From Butyrivibrio sp. AE3009 (GTDB lineage: Bacteria; Bacillota; Clostridia; Lachnospirales; Lachnospiraceae): DNA of 62,658 nucleotides. The stretch covers positions 1-62,658 of the forward strand of contig NZ_ATVS01000023.1 of assembly GCF_000420845.1 (NCBI RefSeq), read 5' to 3'. Positions within the stretch are counted from its first letter, which is position 1. Every line of letters starts with the position of its first letter. Below, one piece after another: positions 49,974-59,378 of the stretch. A model generated the notes under the pieces. It made no database searches, had not been told where the DNA came from, and saw only the letters and a list, made by a program, of their open reading frames with translations. The position numbers were made by a program, and so were the translations under genes.

Positions 49974-52949
49974 ATGGACAATACTGTTAACTTGAAACAA
50001 GGTTTGAAAAGGTTTATATGGTGCATTGGTATCGGAATGTGGATACTTCTTACTGCTATTGCGATATATGCGGCTCTAAATGCCAAGACCTTGAATATTT
50101 CTTCCGGTGGTACCGTGATAGTGTCGTTCGTTATAGGGCCGTTCCTTCTTCTTGGGGCATTATACGGTTATCTGTTTACCATGGTCAGTTTTTCACTTTC
50201 ATTTATTCTGACCATTATCTTTGATATGCACGCTTCCTATAATATGGCTATTAATCTTGTGGCTGCTGTCAGCTTCTCTTTATTTTCCCAGTATTACTTC
50301 TTTACAACCAAGAAAAAGACCTTTCTTGCTGCGCTGGTGACACTTGTTGTGACCGGTATTGCAGAGCTGGCATGTCTTACGATTATCCCTTCAAGTGAAT
50401 ACAATCTGGAATCCCTGATTAAACTGTTAAACTATCTGGGCAGGGACGTTATCACGGTTTTTGGTATTGCCTTTGCCATATATCTGTTTTTTAACAAGGC
50501 CCCGGATATCTGTAAGCTGCCCTTCCCCATTGGGATCGGATATACGGCGGGATTCAGGAAAAATACCGAGGTTCAAAGGCGCCTTAGAAAGACCAGAGTA
50601 AGCGCCAAGATAACAGCTATCATTTTTGCACTGGAGTTGGCGCTGGGCATATCAGTAAGCGTTTTTACCATGGTTTTGTTCCCTGATCTTCGCCAGATGA
50701 TGGTGGGGCGAATGGATGAAGCCATGAATGGGGCACCGGCTCAGGAACAGCAGATTGAGCCTGTGAACGATTCACAGAATGCAGAGGAGACCAATGGTGA
50801 AGCCGCCGGTCAGCAGTTCCTGGAGAGACTAAATGATATCGATTACAAATTTAACGAGTCCGCAGTGCGATTTGACATCAAAATGATTCTTTTGATGCTG
50901 TGTGTCGGTGTACCCATGGCTGCCTTTGCCAACTACTACACCAAGGTCACCATTGGAGGACCCTTGGGGGTAATGAGCGACTTCATGTACGAGTATGCCA
51001 ATGCCGATGACGAGAGAAAGCTTGATGTTGGGCGTAAGGTAGACTCAATCAATGTTAAGACCAGAGATGAGATCCAGATTCTCAATGATTCGATGAAGGC
51101 CACAGTACATGCCGTGGAGGACTATATCGGAAGAATCCACGAGAAGCAGGAGGTGGAAAAAGAGCTGGAAATAGCCCAGAGGTCCAGCGAAGCCAAATCC
51201 TCATTTTTGTCCAACATGTCCCATGAGATCAGAACGCCTATTAATGCAGTTCTTGGCATGAATGAAATGATCCTCAGGGAGTGCGAGGATGAGCAGATCC
51301 TTGAGTATGCGGCTAATGTCAAGAGCGCCGGTAATTCCCTGCTTGGCATAGTCAACGACATTCTGGATTTCTCCAAGATTGAAGCCGGTAAGATGGATAT
51401 ACTGCCGGTTCAGTACCACATTGGTTCTACCATAAACGATCTTGTTAACCTCGTTGCCGCCAAGATATCCGACAAGGGACTTGAGCTGGAGATAAATGTT
51501 GATGAGACGCTGCCGGTACAGCTCATAGGCGATGAGATAAGGATTAAGCAGTGCGTCACCAATATCCTCACCAATGCTGTGAAATATACGGAAAAAGGCA
51601 CTGTGACCCTGAACATCGGCTACAGAAAAGCTGATAACAAGAACATAATGCTAAGATTCCAAGTGGTGGATACCGGAATCGGAATTAAGGAAGAGGACCT
51701 GGACAAGCTCTTTTCACCCTTTGAGAGAATCGAAGAGATCAGGAACCGCACCATTGAAGGAACCGGCCTTGGCATGAGCATCGTCAAGAAGCTCCTGGCC
51801 CTTATGGATACAAAGCTTGAGGTGAAGAGCGTATACGGAGAGGGCTCCGACTTCTCCTTCGAGATCAGGCAGCAGGTGGTTTCCTGGGAACCCATCGGAG
51901 ATTTCAAGAAGCGTTACAAGGAATATCTCCAGAGCACAGAGAAGTACCACGAGAGCTTCACTGCTCCGGATGCGGAGATCCTTGTGGTTGATGATACAGT
52001 CATGAATCTGACGGTCATTAAGGGACTTCTTAAGAGGACGAGGGTAATTGTAGACACTGCCGAGAGCGGAAAAGAGGCTCTTGAGAAGGTGGTAAAAAAA
52101 CGCTACGACGCTATTTTTATCGATCACAGAATGCCTGAGATGGATGGACTCGAGACCCTGGCTGCAATGAAGGAACTTAAGGACAATATGAGCGAAGGCG
52201 TGCCATGTATAGCGCTGACCGCCAATGCACTCTCCGGCGCAAGGCAGGAGTACATCGCTGCGGGATTTGATGATTATCTGGCCAAGCCCGTTAACGGCAA
52301 GGATCTGGAGAAGATGCTTATGCATTTTTTGCCGGATGATAAGCTGCAGGCAGGCGAAAGTGCAGATGAAGAGAGAGCTGAGAACTCATTACTAACACAG
52401 CTTCAGGGGATAGATCTTCAGGAGGCACTTAAAAATTCCGGAAACTCTGCAATTCTTGAAAATGTAGTTCAGCAATTCCTTATCTCTATTGACTCCAAGG
52501 CAGATGCCATAGAAGGCTATGCCAGAGAGAAGGACTTCAGGAATTACACTGTTTTTGTACACGCTCTTAAGAGCTCTGCAAGGCTCATCGGAGCGCTGGA
52601 GCTGTCTGAGATGGCGGCAAGCCTTGAAGAATGCGGAAACAATGAGGATGATGTGGCAATACAGGAGAGAACACCGCAGCTACTTGACCTCTACAGGAGT
52701 TATAAGGATAAGCTGGCGGCAGCAGGTGGCGGGCAGGATGAGGATCTTCCCGAGATACCGGTGGAGGAGCTTATTAGCGCCTTTGGTGATATGAAGGAGC
52801 TTATCGATGCCTATGACTTTGATACTGCGGATTCTATCATGGAGATGTTGTCGCAGTATAGCATCCCTCAGGAATATAAGGAGAAATACGGAAGAGTAAA
52901 AGAATTAATATCAGCGGTAGACCGTGACGCGCTACTCGAAATATTGTAA
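49974..52949 (+). CDS. hybrid histidine kinase with receiver and HPt domains
   Basis: This protein of about 991 residues has N-terminal membrane helices (residues about 20-190), an outer loop, and a second helix pair ending near residue 330. HAMP-like and coiled-coil regions follow, then HisKA (SFLSNMSHEIRTPINAVLGM, His near residue 420), HATPase_c (VDTGIGI ... GTGLGMSIV), a receiver (AIFIDHRMPEMDG, Asp near residue 720) and an HPt domain (FVHALKSSARLIGA, His near residue 867). All phosphorelay residues are present. The ATG at 49974 has aaagga upstream; ATG 49959 overlaps the previous stop and is an alternative. It presumably signals to the neighbouring regulators. Confidence 0.88.
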   Translation: MDNTVNLKQGLKRFIWCIGIGMWILLTAIAIYAALNAKTLNISSGGTVIVSFVIGPFLLLGALYGYLFTMVSFSLSFILTIIFDMHASYNMAINLVAAVSFSLFSQYYFFTTKKKTFLAALVTLVVTGIAELACLTIIPSSEYNLESLIKLLNYLGRDVITVFGIAFAIYLFFNKAPDICKLPFPIGIGYTAGFRKNTEVQRRLRKTRVSAKITAIIFALELALGISVSVFTMVLFPDLRQMMVGRMDEAMNGAPAQEQQIEPVNDSQNAEETNGEAAGQQFLERLNDIDYKFNESAVRFDIKMILLMLCVGVPMAAFANYYTKVTIGGPLGVMSDFMYEYANADDERKLDVGRKVDSINVKTRDEIQILNDSMKATVHAVEDYIGRIHEKQEVEKELEIAQRSSEAKSSFLSNMSHEIRTPINAVLGMNEMILRECEDEQILEYAANVKSAGNSLLGIVNDILDFSKIEAGKMDILPVQYHIGSTINDLVNLVAAKISDKGLELEINVDETLPVQLIGDEIRIKQCVTNILTNAVKYTEKGTVTLNIGYRKADNKNIMLRFQVVDTGIGIKEEDLDKLFSPFERIEEIRNRTIEGTGLGMSIVKKLLALMDTKLEVKSVYGEGSDFSFEIRQQVVSWEPIGDFKKRYKEYLQSTEKYHESFTAPDAEILVVDDTVMNLTVIKGLLKRTRVIVDTAESGKEALEKVVKKRYDAIFIDHRMPEMDGLETLAAMKELKDNMSEGVPCIALTANALSGARQEYIAAGFDDYLAKPVNGKDLEKMLMHFLPDDKLQAGESADEERAENSLLTQLQGIDLQEALKNSGNSAILENVVQQFLISIDSKADAIEGYAREKDFRNYTVFVHALKSSARLIGALELSEMAASLEECGNNEDDVAIQERTPQLLDLYRSYKDKLAAAGGGQDEDLPEIPVEELISAFGDMKELIDAYDFDTADSIMEMLSQYSIPQEYKEKYGRVKELISAVDRDALLEIL

Positions 52950-52980
52950 TATTATTATAGAGATAGAAAGGAAACGGCCT

Positions 52981-53754
52981 ATGGAGACCAGAATTTTACT
53001 GATCGGAAGTGCAAAGAGCTTTATGGTTACCTCAATTGCCAAAGAACTTCGGGGCAGCGGCTTTGAGGTGGTTCAGACTGAGCCTGATGTAACTGCTATA
53101 GACAGAATCGAGAACAGGCCGCCGGTCTTTCTTTTCTATGTGGATGATCCGGAGGAAATGAAGGACATCTTCGTTTATATCAAGGATAAGGTAATGGAGG
53201 AGGATGTATCCGTCAGCATTATCGGATCCCATGATGACATCACCAAGGTTTTTAACAACATCCCCAAAGAGCGTGTGGCTGCGGTGTTTGAAAGACCCGT
53301 CAACGTCAAGGAACTTGGAAGGAAGATGATGGAGGTTGTGGCCAGGGAGGACGAAAGGCTCCAGAAAAAGCGCATTCTGGTGGTGGATGATGACGGAACT
53401 ATGCTAAGAACCATCAAGTCCTGGCTTTCTGAGAGCTATCAGGTGTTCATGGTCAACTCCGGCATGGCAGCTATTACTTTTCTTGCCAAGAACAAGGTGG
53501 ACCTCATACTTCTTGACTATGAGATGCCCATAACCACCGGACCCAAGGTTCTGGAGATGCTTAGAAGTGAATCATCGACTGCAAGCATTCCTGTCATGTT
53601 CCTTACGGTCAAGAGCGATAAGGACAGTGTTATGCAGGTTCTCAAGCTCAAACCGGAGAAATATCTGCTCAAGACAATGCCTCCGGCAGAGCTCCTTGCT
53701 AATATAGATGAATTTTTTGAAAAACAGAAAATCGATAACTGTTCTCAGTTCTAA
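52981..53754 (+). CDS. double-receiver protein with degenerate first domain
   Basis: This 257-residue protein has two receiver-like domains. The first (residues 1-120, ILLIGSAKSF ... PVFLFYVDDPEEM) lacks the normal acidic pair and looks inactive. The second (residues about 130-250) is canonical: ILVVDDDGTMLRTI, LILLDYEMPITTG, FLTVKSD, KYLLKTM. There is no DNA-binding domain, so it acts as a phosphate sink or by protein-protein contact. The ATG at 52981 has gaaagga upstream. It follows the hybrid kinase by 31 bp. Confidence 0.82.
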   Translation: METRILLIGSAKSFMVTSIAKELRGSGFEVVQTEPDVTAIDRIENRPPVFLFYVDDPEEMKDIFVYIKDKVMEEDVSVSIIGSHDDITKVFNNIPKERVAAVFERPVNVKELGRKMMEVVAREDERLQKKRILVVDDDGTMLRTIKSWLSESYQVFMVNSGMAAITFLAKNKVDLILLDYEMPITTGPKVLEMLRSESSTASIPVMFLTVKSDKDSVMQVLKLKPEKYLLKTMPPAELLANIDEFFEKQKIDNCSQF

Positions 53755-53783
53755 AAATGAGAAGTGGAAGTCGGCCTTTTGTG

Positions 53784-53878
53784 TTGATGTTTAACGGGTT
53801 TTGTAGTATTCTGAATTCAATGGAGCATTTTGAAAAAACTAAAATACTCTACTTTTTATTAAAATAACGAATACTACA
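53784..53878 (+). promoter_or_regulatory. promoter with split operator upstream of the arabinofuranosidase
   Basis: A promoter TTGATG (53784-53789), 17 bp, TATTCT (53807-53812) overlaps the left arm of a perfect 10-bp inverted repeat: tgtagtattc (53802-53811) and gaatactaca (53869-53878). A weaker related sequence (aatactctac) lies between them. The arms are 57 bp apart, which fits repression by a dimer bridging two sites or an mRNA stem in front of the ribosome site (aaaaggag). A sugar-responsive regulator is likely but is not encoded nearby. Confidence 0.5.
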
Positions 53879-53897
53879 ATACCGAAAAGGAGACGCC

Positions 53898-55403
53898 ATG
53901 TTTAAGCTTTGCATCAATCCTTCAAACAAAAAAGGTCATATTAATCCCGAACTTCAGGGACATTTCTCCGAGCACCTCGGAAGAGGTATCTATGAGGGAC
54001 TCTTTGTCGGAGAAAATTCAGATATCAAAAATGAAAACGGAATGAGAAGCGACGTTCTGGAAGCCCTTAAGGAGATTAAGGTTCCCGTTCTTCGCTGGCC
54101 CGGCGGATGCTTTGCCGACGAGTATCACTGGAAGGACGGCATCGGTCCCAAGGAAGGCCGTAAGAAGATGATCAATACCCATTGGGGCGGAGTAGTTGAG
54201 GACAACAGCTTCGGAACCCATGAGTTCTTCGAGCTCTGCAAACAGCTGGGCTGCAAGACCTACGTTAACGGCAATGTGGGAAGCGGTACTGTTCAGGAGA
54301 TGCAGGAGTGGGTTGAGTATATGACCTTCGAGGGAGTATCACCCATGGCAGATCTTCGTAAGAGCCACGGAAGAGAAGAAGCCTGGGATGTTGACTTCTT
54401 CGGCGTAGGCAATGAGAACTGGGGTTGCGGCGGAAATATGCCTCCGGAGTACTATGCAGGCCTGTACAGAAGATACCAGACCTATGTAAGAGATTATCGT
54501 CCCGGCAAGCACATCAATAAGGTTGCCTGCGGCGCCAACGCCGATGACTACAGCTGGACAGAGGGCGTTATGAGCACCTGCTTCAAGGCTCCTGCCAACG
54601 TACATGGCTTCATGGACGGAATCTCTCTTCATTACTATACAGTTCCTCAGAACTGGGAGCACAAGGGTAGTGCCACAGACTTCGATGAGAAGGAATGGTA
54701 TCAGACCCTCAGCAAGACTCTTTTCATGGAGACCCTTATCAAGAACCATCAGGCTGTTATGGACAGATATGACAAGGAGAAGAAGGTGGGCATCATCGTT
54801 GATGAGTGGGGAACCTGGTACGATGTAGAGCCCGGAACCAACCCCGGCTTCCTCTATCAGCAGAACACTGTAAGGGATGCGCTGGTTGCAGGTATCAACC
54901 TCAACGTATTCAACAAGCACTGCGACAGAGTCATCATGGCCAACATCGCACAGATGATCAACGTTCTTCAGTCCGTTATCCTTACAGACAAGGACAAAAT
55001 GGTTAAGACACCTACCTACCACGTATTCAATATGTACAAGCACCACCAGGATGCAGAGCTTCTTGAGAGCTTCATCGAGACCAAGGAGATCGGTCTTGTG
55101 GACGAATACAAGGTTCCCAACCTTACAGAGTCAGTATCCCTTGGCAAGGACGGCAAGGTTCACGCAACAGTGACCAACCTCTCAGCCTCGGAGAGCTATG
55201 AGATCGGACTTAGCCTTACAGATACAGAGATTAAGAGCATCAAGGGAGAGATCGTTGGCGGAGAGATTCACCTTCACAACACCTTTGAGGATCCTGAGAA
55301 GGTTACAGTTAAGGCCTTCGATGACATCAAGGCTACAGGTAAGTCAGAGGCAGTTCTTACAATTCCTGCCAGCAGCGTGCTTCATCTTGAGATTGAGATC
55401 TGA
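53898..55403 (+). CDS. GH51 alpha-L-arabinofuranosidase
   Basis: This 501-residue intracellular enzyme of family GH51 has a catalytic barrel with the acid/base Glu in FGVGNENWG (about residue 173) and the nucleophile Glu in VDEWG (about residue 303), plus a C-terminal beta-sandwich. The N-terminus (GHFSEHLGRGIYEGLFVGE) and RWPGGCFAD are typical. It removes terminal arabinofuranosyl residues from arabinan or arabinoxylan oligosaccharides. No signal peptide. Codon use suggests high expression. It is monocistronic between a regulated promoter and a strong terminator. Confidence 0.95.
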   Translation: MFKLCINPSNKKGHINPELQGHFSEHLGRGIYEGLFVGENSDIKNENGMRSDVLEALKEIKVPVLRWPGGCFADEYHWKDGIGPKEGRKKMINTHWGGVVEDNSFGTHEFFELCKQLGCKTYVNGNVGSGTVQEMQEWVEYMTFEGVSPMADLRKSHGREEAWDVDFFGVGNENWGCGGNMPPEYYAGLYRRYQTYVRDYRPGKHINKVACGANADDYSWTEGVMSTCFKAPANVHGFMDGISLHYYTVPQNWEHKGSATDFDEKEWYQTLSKTLFMETLIKNHQAVMDRYDKEKKVGIIVDEWGTWYDVEPGTNPGFLYQQNTVRDALVAGINLNVFNKHCDRVIMANIAQMINVLQSVILTDKDKMVKTPTYHVFNMYKHHQDAELLESFIETKEIGLVDEYKVPNLTESVSLGKDGKVHATVTNLSASESYEIGLSLTDTEIKSIKGEIVGGEIHLHNTFEDPEKVTVKAFDDIKATGKSEAVLTIPASSVLHLEIEI

Positions 55404-55439
55404 TCAGTTTATTGGTAAAACATAATCGAAAACAGAAAC

Positions 55440-55479
55440 AAAAAAGCTTCGCCGATGATTTCATCAGCGAAGCTTTTTT
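55440..55479. terminator. bidirectional terminator between GH51 gene and tRNA-Ser
   Basis: aaaaaagcttcgc pairs with gcgaagctttttt around a loop that itself pairs (tgatga/tcatca). The A and T runs on either side allow termination in both directions. Confidence 0.85.
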
Positions 55480-55481
55480 AG

Positions 55482-55567
55482 CGGAGACGGCGGGATTCGA
55501 ACCCGCGTGCCCCGGAGGACAAACGCATTTCGAGTGCGCCTCATTACGACCACTTTGATACGTCTCC
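55482..55567 (-). tRNA. tRNA-Ser (anticodon CGA)
   Basis: On the minus strand an 86-nt cloverleaf can be drawn. The acceptor stem is GGAGACG/CGTCTCC with discriminator G. The anticodon stem GCGCA/TGCGT closes the loop CTCGAAA (anticodon CGA). A long variable arm typical of class II tRNA is present, and the T arm is GCGGG-TTCGAAT-CCCGC. The 3' CCA is not encoded. Confidence 0.93.
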
Positions 55568-55697
55568 AAACAGCTTATTTATTATACTTTTTTAATGGTT
55601 CCGAGTCAACCGGATTGCTTGGCATTTGGTGGTTTATTTTGTATAATTTATAGTAGTGTGCGTTTAACGATAGCAATTCAAAGGAGGCCTTTTTACG

Positions 55698-56771
55698 ATG
55701 ATGAGAATTGGTATGTTGACTAGTGGTGGCGACTGTCAGGCTTTGAATGCGGCAATGCGCGGCGTTGTTAAGTGTATTGCGCACAGTGGCGAGCAGGTTG
55801 AGTTCTATGGCTTTTTGAACGGCTACAGAGGACTTATCTACAGCGATTTCCGTATGCTCACCTCCAAGGATTTCTCCGGAATCCTGACCAAGGGCGGAAC
55901 TATTCTGGGCAGCTCCAGAACCCCCTTCAAGACCATCAGGGAACCCGATGAGAACGGTCTCGACAAGGTTGAGGCCATGAAGCAGAACTATTACAAGCTG
56001 CAGCTGGACTGCCTTGTGGTTCTGGGAGGCAACGGATCTCAGAAGACTGCGAACCTTTTGAGCGAGGAGGGACTCAATGTAGTTTCTCTTCCCAAGACTA
56101 TTGATAATGACCTGTGGGGCACCGATATGACCTTTGGTTTCCAGAGTGCTGTTGACGTAGCGACTCAGGTTATAGATAATATCCACACAACAGCTGACTC
56201 TCACGGACGTGTATTCATAATCGAGGTTATGGGACACAAGGTAGGATGGCTTACTCTCAATGCCGGAATGGCAGGCGGAGCCGACGTTATCCTTATTCCC
56301 GAGATCCCTTATGACATCGACAGGATCTGTGAGGCCATTGAGGCCAGGGATAAGAGAGGCAGCAGATTCACCATCATAGCTGTGGCTGAGGGCGCCATTT
56401 CCAAGAAGGATGCCAAGCTTTCCAAGAAGGAATACAAGGAGAAGATGGCCAACTACAAGTATCCATCCGTATCCTACGAGATAGCTGAGGCTATTCAGAA
56501 TAAGACCGGACATGAAGTACGTGTTACCGTTCCCGGACACATGCAGAGGGGCGGCGCTCCCGATCCCTACGACAGAGTATTTGCTTCAAGACTGGGAGCT
56601 GAGGCCGGCAAGCTTATTCTCAAAAAAGAGTATGGCTTTATGGTTGCCTACAAGAACAGAGAGATCGTCAAGGTTCCTCTGGGAGAGATCGCAGGCAAGT
56701 TGAAATATGTATCTCCCGATGCAAGCATTATTAAAGAAGCCAAGATGCTTGGCGTTTGCTTCGGAGATTAA
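55698..56771 (+). CDS. 6-phosphofructokinase
   Basis: This 357-residue protein has the phosphofructokinase fold: GMLTSGGDCQALNAAMRG, LGGNGSQKTA (the Gly in GGNGS points to ATP rather than pyrophosphate as donor), PKTIDNDLWGTDMTFGF with the catalytic Asp, EVMGHKVGWL, and GHMQRGGAPDPYDR. It catalyses fructose-6-phosphate to fructose-1,6-bisphosphate in glycolysis. The length fits the extended clade of Clostridia. The start may be the first or second of two adjacent ATGs; aaggagg lies upstream. Confidence 0.92.
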   Translation: MMRIGMLTSGGDCQALNAAMRGVVKCIAHSGEQVEFYGFLNGYRGLIYSDFRMLTSKDFSGILTKGGTILGSSRTPFKTIREPDENGLDKVEAMKQNYYKLQLDCLVVLGGNGSQKTANLLSEEGLNVVSLPKTIDNDLWGTDMTFGFQSAVDVATQVIDNIHTTADSHGRVFIIEVMGHKVGWLTLNAGMAGGADVILIPEIPYDIDRICEAIEARDKRGSRFTIIAVAEGAISKKDAKLSKKEYKEKMANYKYPSVSYEIAEAIQNKTGHEVRVTVPGHMQRGGAPDPYDRVFASRLGAEAGKLILKKEYGFMVAYKNREIVKVPLGEIAGKLKYVSPDASIIKEAKMLGVCFGD

Positions 56772-56808
56772 GTGACATCAAAAGAAGTTTTGTTTAGGCG
56801 GTAGTTTA

Positions 56809-58392
56809 ATGGGGTATGTAGCACTTTACAGAAAATTCAGACCACCGGTCTTTGAGGACGTCAAGGGCCAGGATCACATAGTTACCACACTTAAGAATCA
56901 GATAAAATCCGACAGAGTCGGACATGCTTACCTGTTCTGCGGAACCCGCGGAACAGGTAAGACTTCTGTTGCAAAGATTTTGGCTAGAGCCGTTAACTGC
57001 GAGCATCCCGTGGACGGAAGTCCCTGCGGAGAATGCGATATGTGCAAGGAGATCGCGGCCGGCACCAGCATGAACGTCATCGAGATCGATGCAGCGTCCA
57101 ACAACGGTGTGGAAAATGTCAGAGAGATCATCGACGAGGTCTCCTATTCCCCCACAAGAGGAAAAAAGAAAGTATATATCATCGACGAGGTTCACATGCT
57201 GTCAACGGGAGCTTTTAACGCTCTTTTGAAGACGCTGGAGGAGCCTCCGTCCTATGCCATGTTCATCCTGGCTACAACAGACGTTCAGAAGCTTCCTATA
57301 ACCATTCTGTCTCGCTGTCAGAGATATGATTTTCACAGGATCACCATCGACACCATCGAGGGGAGACTTAGACAGGTTGTGGATGCAGAAGGTATTACGG
57401 TTGATGACAGAGCCCTTAGATACATTGCCAAGACTGCTGACGGGTCCATGAGAGATTCCCTGAGTCTTTTGGATCAGTGTATTGCCTTCAACTACGGCGA
57501 GGAGCTCACCTATGACAAGGTGCTGAACGTATTGGGAGCCGTGGACACAGAGGTGTTCGGAAGACTCTTTTCCGCGCTGTACACACAGGATATCAATGCA
57601 GCCTTGACGCTGCTGTCGGATATTGTCATTCAGGGACGAGAGCTGGCACAGTTCGTCAACGATTTTGTCTGGTATCTGAGGAACCTGATGCTGGTTCAGG
57701 CCTCCGATCAGATGGAGGATGTGGTGGATATCTCCACCGACAACCTGAAGAACCTCAAGCAGCAGGCCAGTGAAGCGGATGTGGATACAGTCATCAGATA
57801 TATCAGGATCTTTTCCGAGCTGTCATCGCAGCTAAGATATGCCACTCAGAAGAGAATCCTTATAGAGATCACTCTTATCAAGATGTGCAAGCCTCAGATG
57901 GTGAAAAACGACGAGTCCCTGGAGGACAGACTTCGCATCCTTGAGCAGCACGACGAAGAGAACGGCAAGCTCCTTAAAGGGATTCAGAGCGGACAGGTCG
58001 CAGTAGCTGCCGCAACTGGAGCGCCCGGAGCTATGCCACAGATGGTTAAAGAGAAAAAGGTTCTGGACAGAGCCGTTCCCGAGGATATACAGAAAGTGGT
58101 TTCCGGCTGGGCAAGACTTCTTGCCGGAATGGATAACCCTATGAAGACCTACATGCAGAAGGCACGTCTTAGCCTTGGCAACGACGATACCCTGCAGATA
58201 GTCCTGGACAACAAACAGCTGGCTGCGAAATATAATGAGGGAGATTCCCGCACAGAACTGCAGACAGTGCTTGACGAGTCCATAGGAAAACATATAACAT
58301 TTGAAGTTAGATACATAGAAGACAATCAGACATTCGAAGAAAACTACGTGAATCTTCAGGCTATCAACTTTGATATAGTTACAGAGGAATAA
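56809..58392 (+). CDS. dnaX: DNA polymerase III subunit gamma/tau
   Basis: This 527-residue clamp-loader ATPase has Walker A GTRGTGKTS (residues 45-53), a zinc module (CEHPVDGSPCGECDMC), Walker B VYIIDEVHML, the SRC motif (ILSRCQRYDF) and the gamma/tau domain III, then a shorter tau-like C-terminus. It loads the sliding clamp at replication forks. It is first in the conserved dnaX-ybaB-recR order. No convincing frameshift heptamer (A AAA AAG) was found. Confidence 0.95.
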   Translation: MGYVALYRKFRPPVFEDVKGQDHIVTTLKNQIKSDRVGHAYLFCGTRGTGKTSVAKILARAVNCEHPVDGSPCGECDMCKEIAAGTSMNVIEIDAASNNGVENVREIIDEVSYSPTRGKKKVYIIDEVHMLSTGAFNALLKTLEEPPSYAMFILATTDVQKLPITILSRCQRYDFHRITIDTIEGRLRQVVDAEGITVDDRALRYIAKTADGSMRDSLSLLDQCIAFNYGEELTYDKVLNVLGAVDTEVFGRLFSALYTQDINAALTLLSDIVIQGRELAQFVNDFVWYLRNLMLVQASDQMEDVVDISTDNLKNLKQQASEADVDTVIRYIRIFSELSSQLRYATQKRILIEITLIKMCKPQMVKNDESLEDRLRILEQHDEENGKLLKGIQSGQVAVAAATGAPGAMPQMVKEKKVLDRAVPEDIQKVVSGWARLLAGMDNPMKTYMQKARLSLGNDDTLQIVLDNKQLAAKYNEGDSRTELQTVLDESIGKHITFEVRYIEDNQTFEENYVNLQAINFDIVTEE

Positions 58393-58409
58393 GAAAAGGA
58401 GAATTGACA

Positions 58410-58757
58410 ATGAGTAAACGTGGAGGATTTCCCGGAGGCGGAATGCCCGGTAACATGAGCAATCTTATGAAGCAGGCCCAGAGAATGCAGCGCCAGATGG
58501 AGGAGAGCCAGAAGGAACTTGAGACCAAGGAGTTCTCAGCCAAGGCAGGCGGCGGTGCAGTAGAGGCTGTTGTTTTTGGTAATAAGACTTTGAAGAGCGT
58601 TACTATTTCACCGGATGCTGTTGATCCCGATGATGTTGAGATGCTTCAGGATATGATCGTTGCAGCAATCAATGAGGCAATGAAACAGGCTGAGGAAGAG
58701 AGCGGCGCTATGCTTGGCAAGATGACCGGCGGACTTGGCGGAGGATTTCCTTTCTGA
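58410..58757 (+). CDS. ybaB: YbaB/EbfC nucleoid-associated protein
   Basis: This 115-residue protein has a Gly/Met-rich N-terminus, a helix MKQAQRMQRQMEESQKEL, and the strand AVEAVVFGNKTLKSVTISPDAVDPDD, matching YbaB/EbfC, which binds DNA as a dimer. The ATG at 58410 has aaggaga 7 nt upstream. Its stop overlaps the recR start (TGATG). Confidence 0.93.
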   Translation: MSKRGGFPGGGMPGNMSNLMKQAQRMQRQMEESQKELETKEFSAKAGGGAVEAVVFGNKTLKSVTISPDAVDPDDVEMLQDMIVAAINEAMKQAEEESGAMLGKMTGGLGGGFPF

Positions 58758-59356
58758 TGGATCTTTACAGCGGACATATTAATCGGCTGATAGAAGAACT
58801 TGCATCTCTTCCGGGAATAGGTGGCAAATCCGCCCAGAGACTTGCTTTTTACCTGATAGGCCTTCCCAAGGACAGGGTTAAGAAGCTGGCGGATTCCATA
58901 GTTGACGCTCGGGAGAACGTGCACTATTGCAAGGTCTGCTGCACTCTGACAGATGATGACATCTGCCCTATCTGCAGCAACGAGCACAGAGACCACAAGA
59001 CCATTATGGTGGTGGAGAATGCACGGGACCTGGCAGCTTATGAGAAAACAGGTAAATTTGAGGGAGTTTATCATGTTCTTCACGGAGCTATTTCGCCCAT
59101 GCTGGGCATAGGCCCCGGAGATATCAGACTGACGGAATTGATGCAGCGGCTTCAGAACGAGGATGTTGAGGAGGTTATTGTCGCTACCAACTCAAGCCTT
59201 GAGGGCGAGACCACTGCTATGTATATCAGCAAACTCATTAAGCCTACAGGAATCAAGGTTACCAGGATCGCCAGCGGAGTACCCGTGGGAGGAGACCTTG
59301 AGTATATCGACGAAGTGACACTGCTTCGTGCACTTGAAGGCAGGACAGAACTTTAA
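58757..59356 (+). CDS. recR: recombination protein RecR
   Basis: This 199-residue protein has a helix-hairpin-helix (LPGIGGKSAQRLAFYL), a four-Cys zinc finger (CKVCCTLTDDDICPIC) and a Toprim domain (IMVVENARDLAAYE). It acts with RecF/RecO in single-strand gap repair. It overlaps ybaB by 1 nt. Confidence 0.96.
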   Translation: MDLYSGHINRLIEELASLPGIGGKSAQRLAFYLIGLPKDRVKKLADSIVDARENVHYCKVCCTLTDDDICPICSNEHRDHKTIMVVENARDLAAYEKTGKFEGVYHVLHGAISPMLGIGPGDIRLTELMQRLQNEDVEEVIVATNSSLEGETTAMYISKLIKPTGIKVTRIASGVPVGGDLEYIDEVTLLRALEGRTEL

Positions 59357-59378
59357 GACGACAATAAGGAGGAGAAGT

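Noticed and set aside
55430..55700. Integration of a mobile element at tRNA-Ser
   Set aside because: The tRNA is intact, its 3' end faces a terminator and the GH51 gene, and there is no integrase or duplicated tRNA end nearby.
58040..58070. Programmed frameshift site in dnaX
   Set aside because: Only gag aaa aag is present, not the A AAA AAG heptamer, and no stop codon or stem-loop suggests a shorter gamma form.
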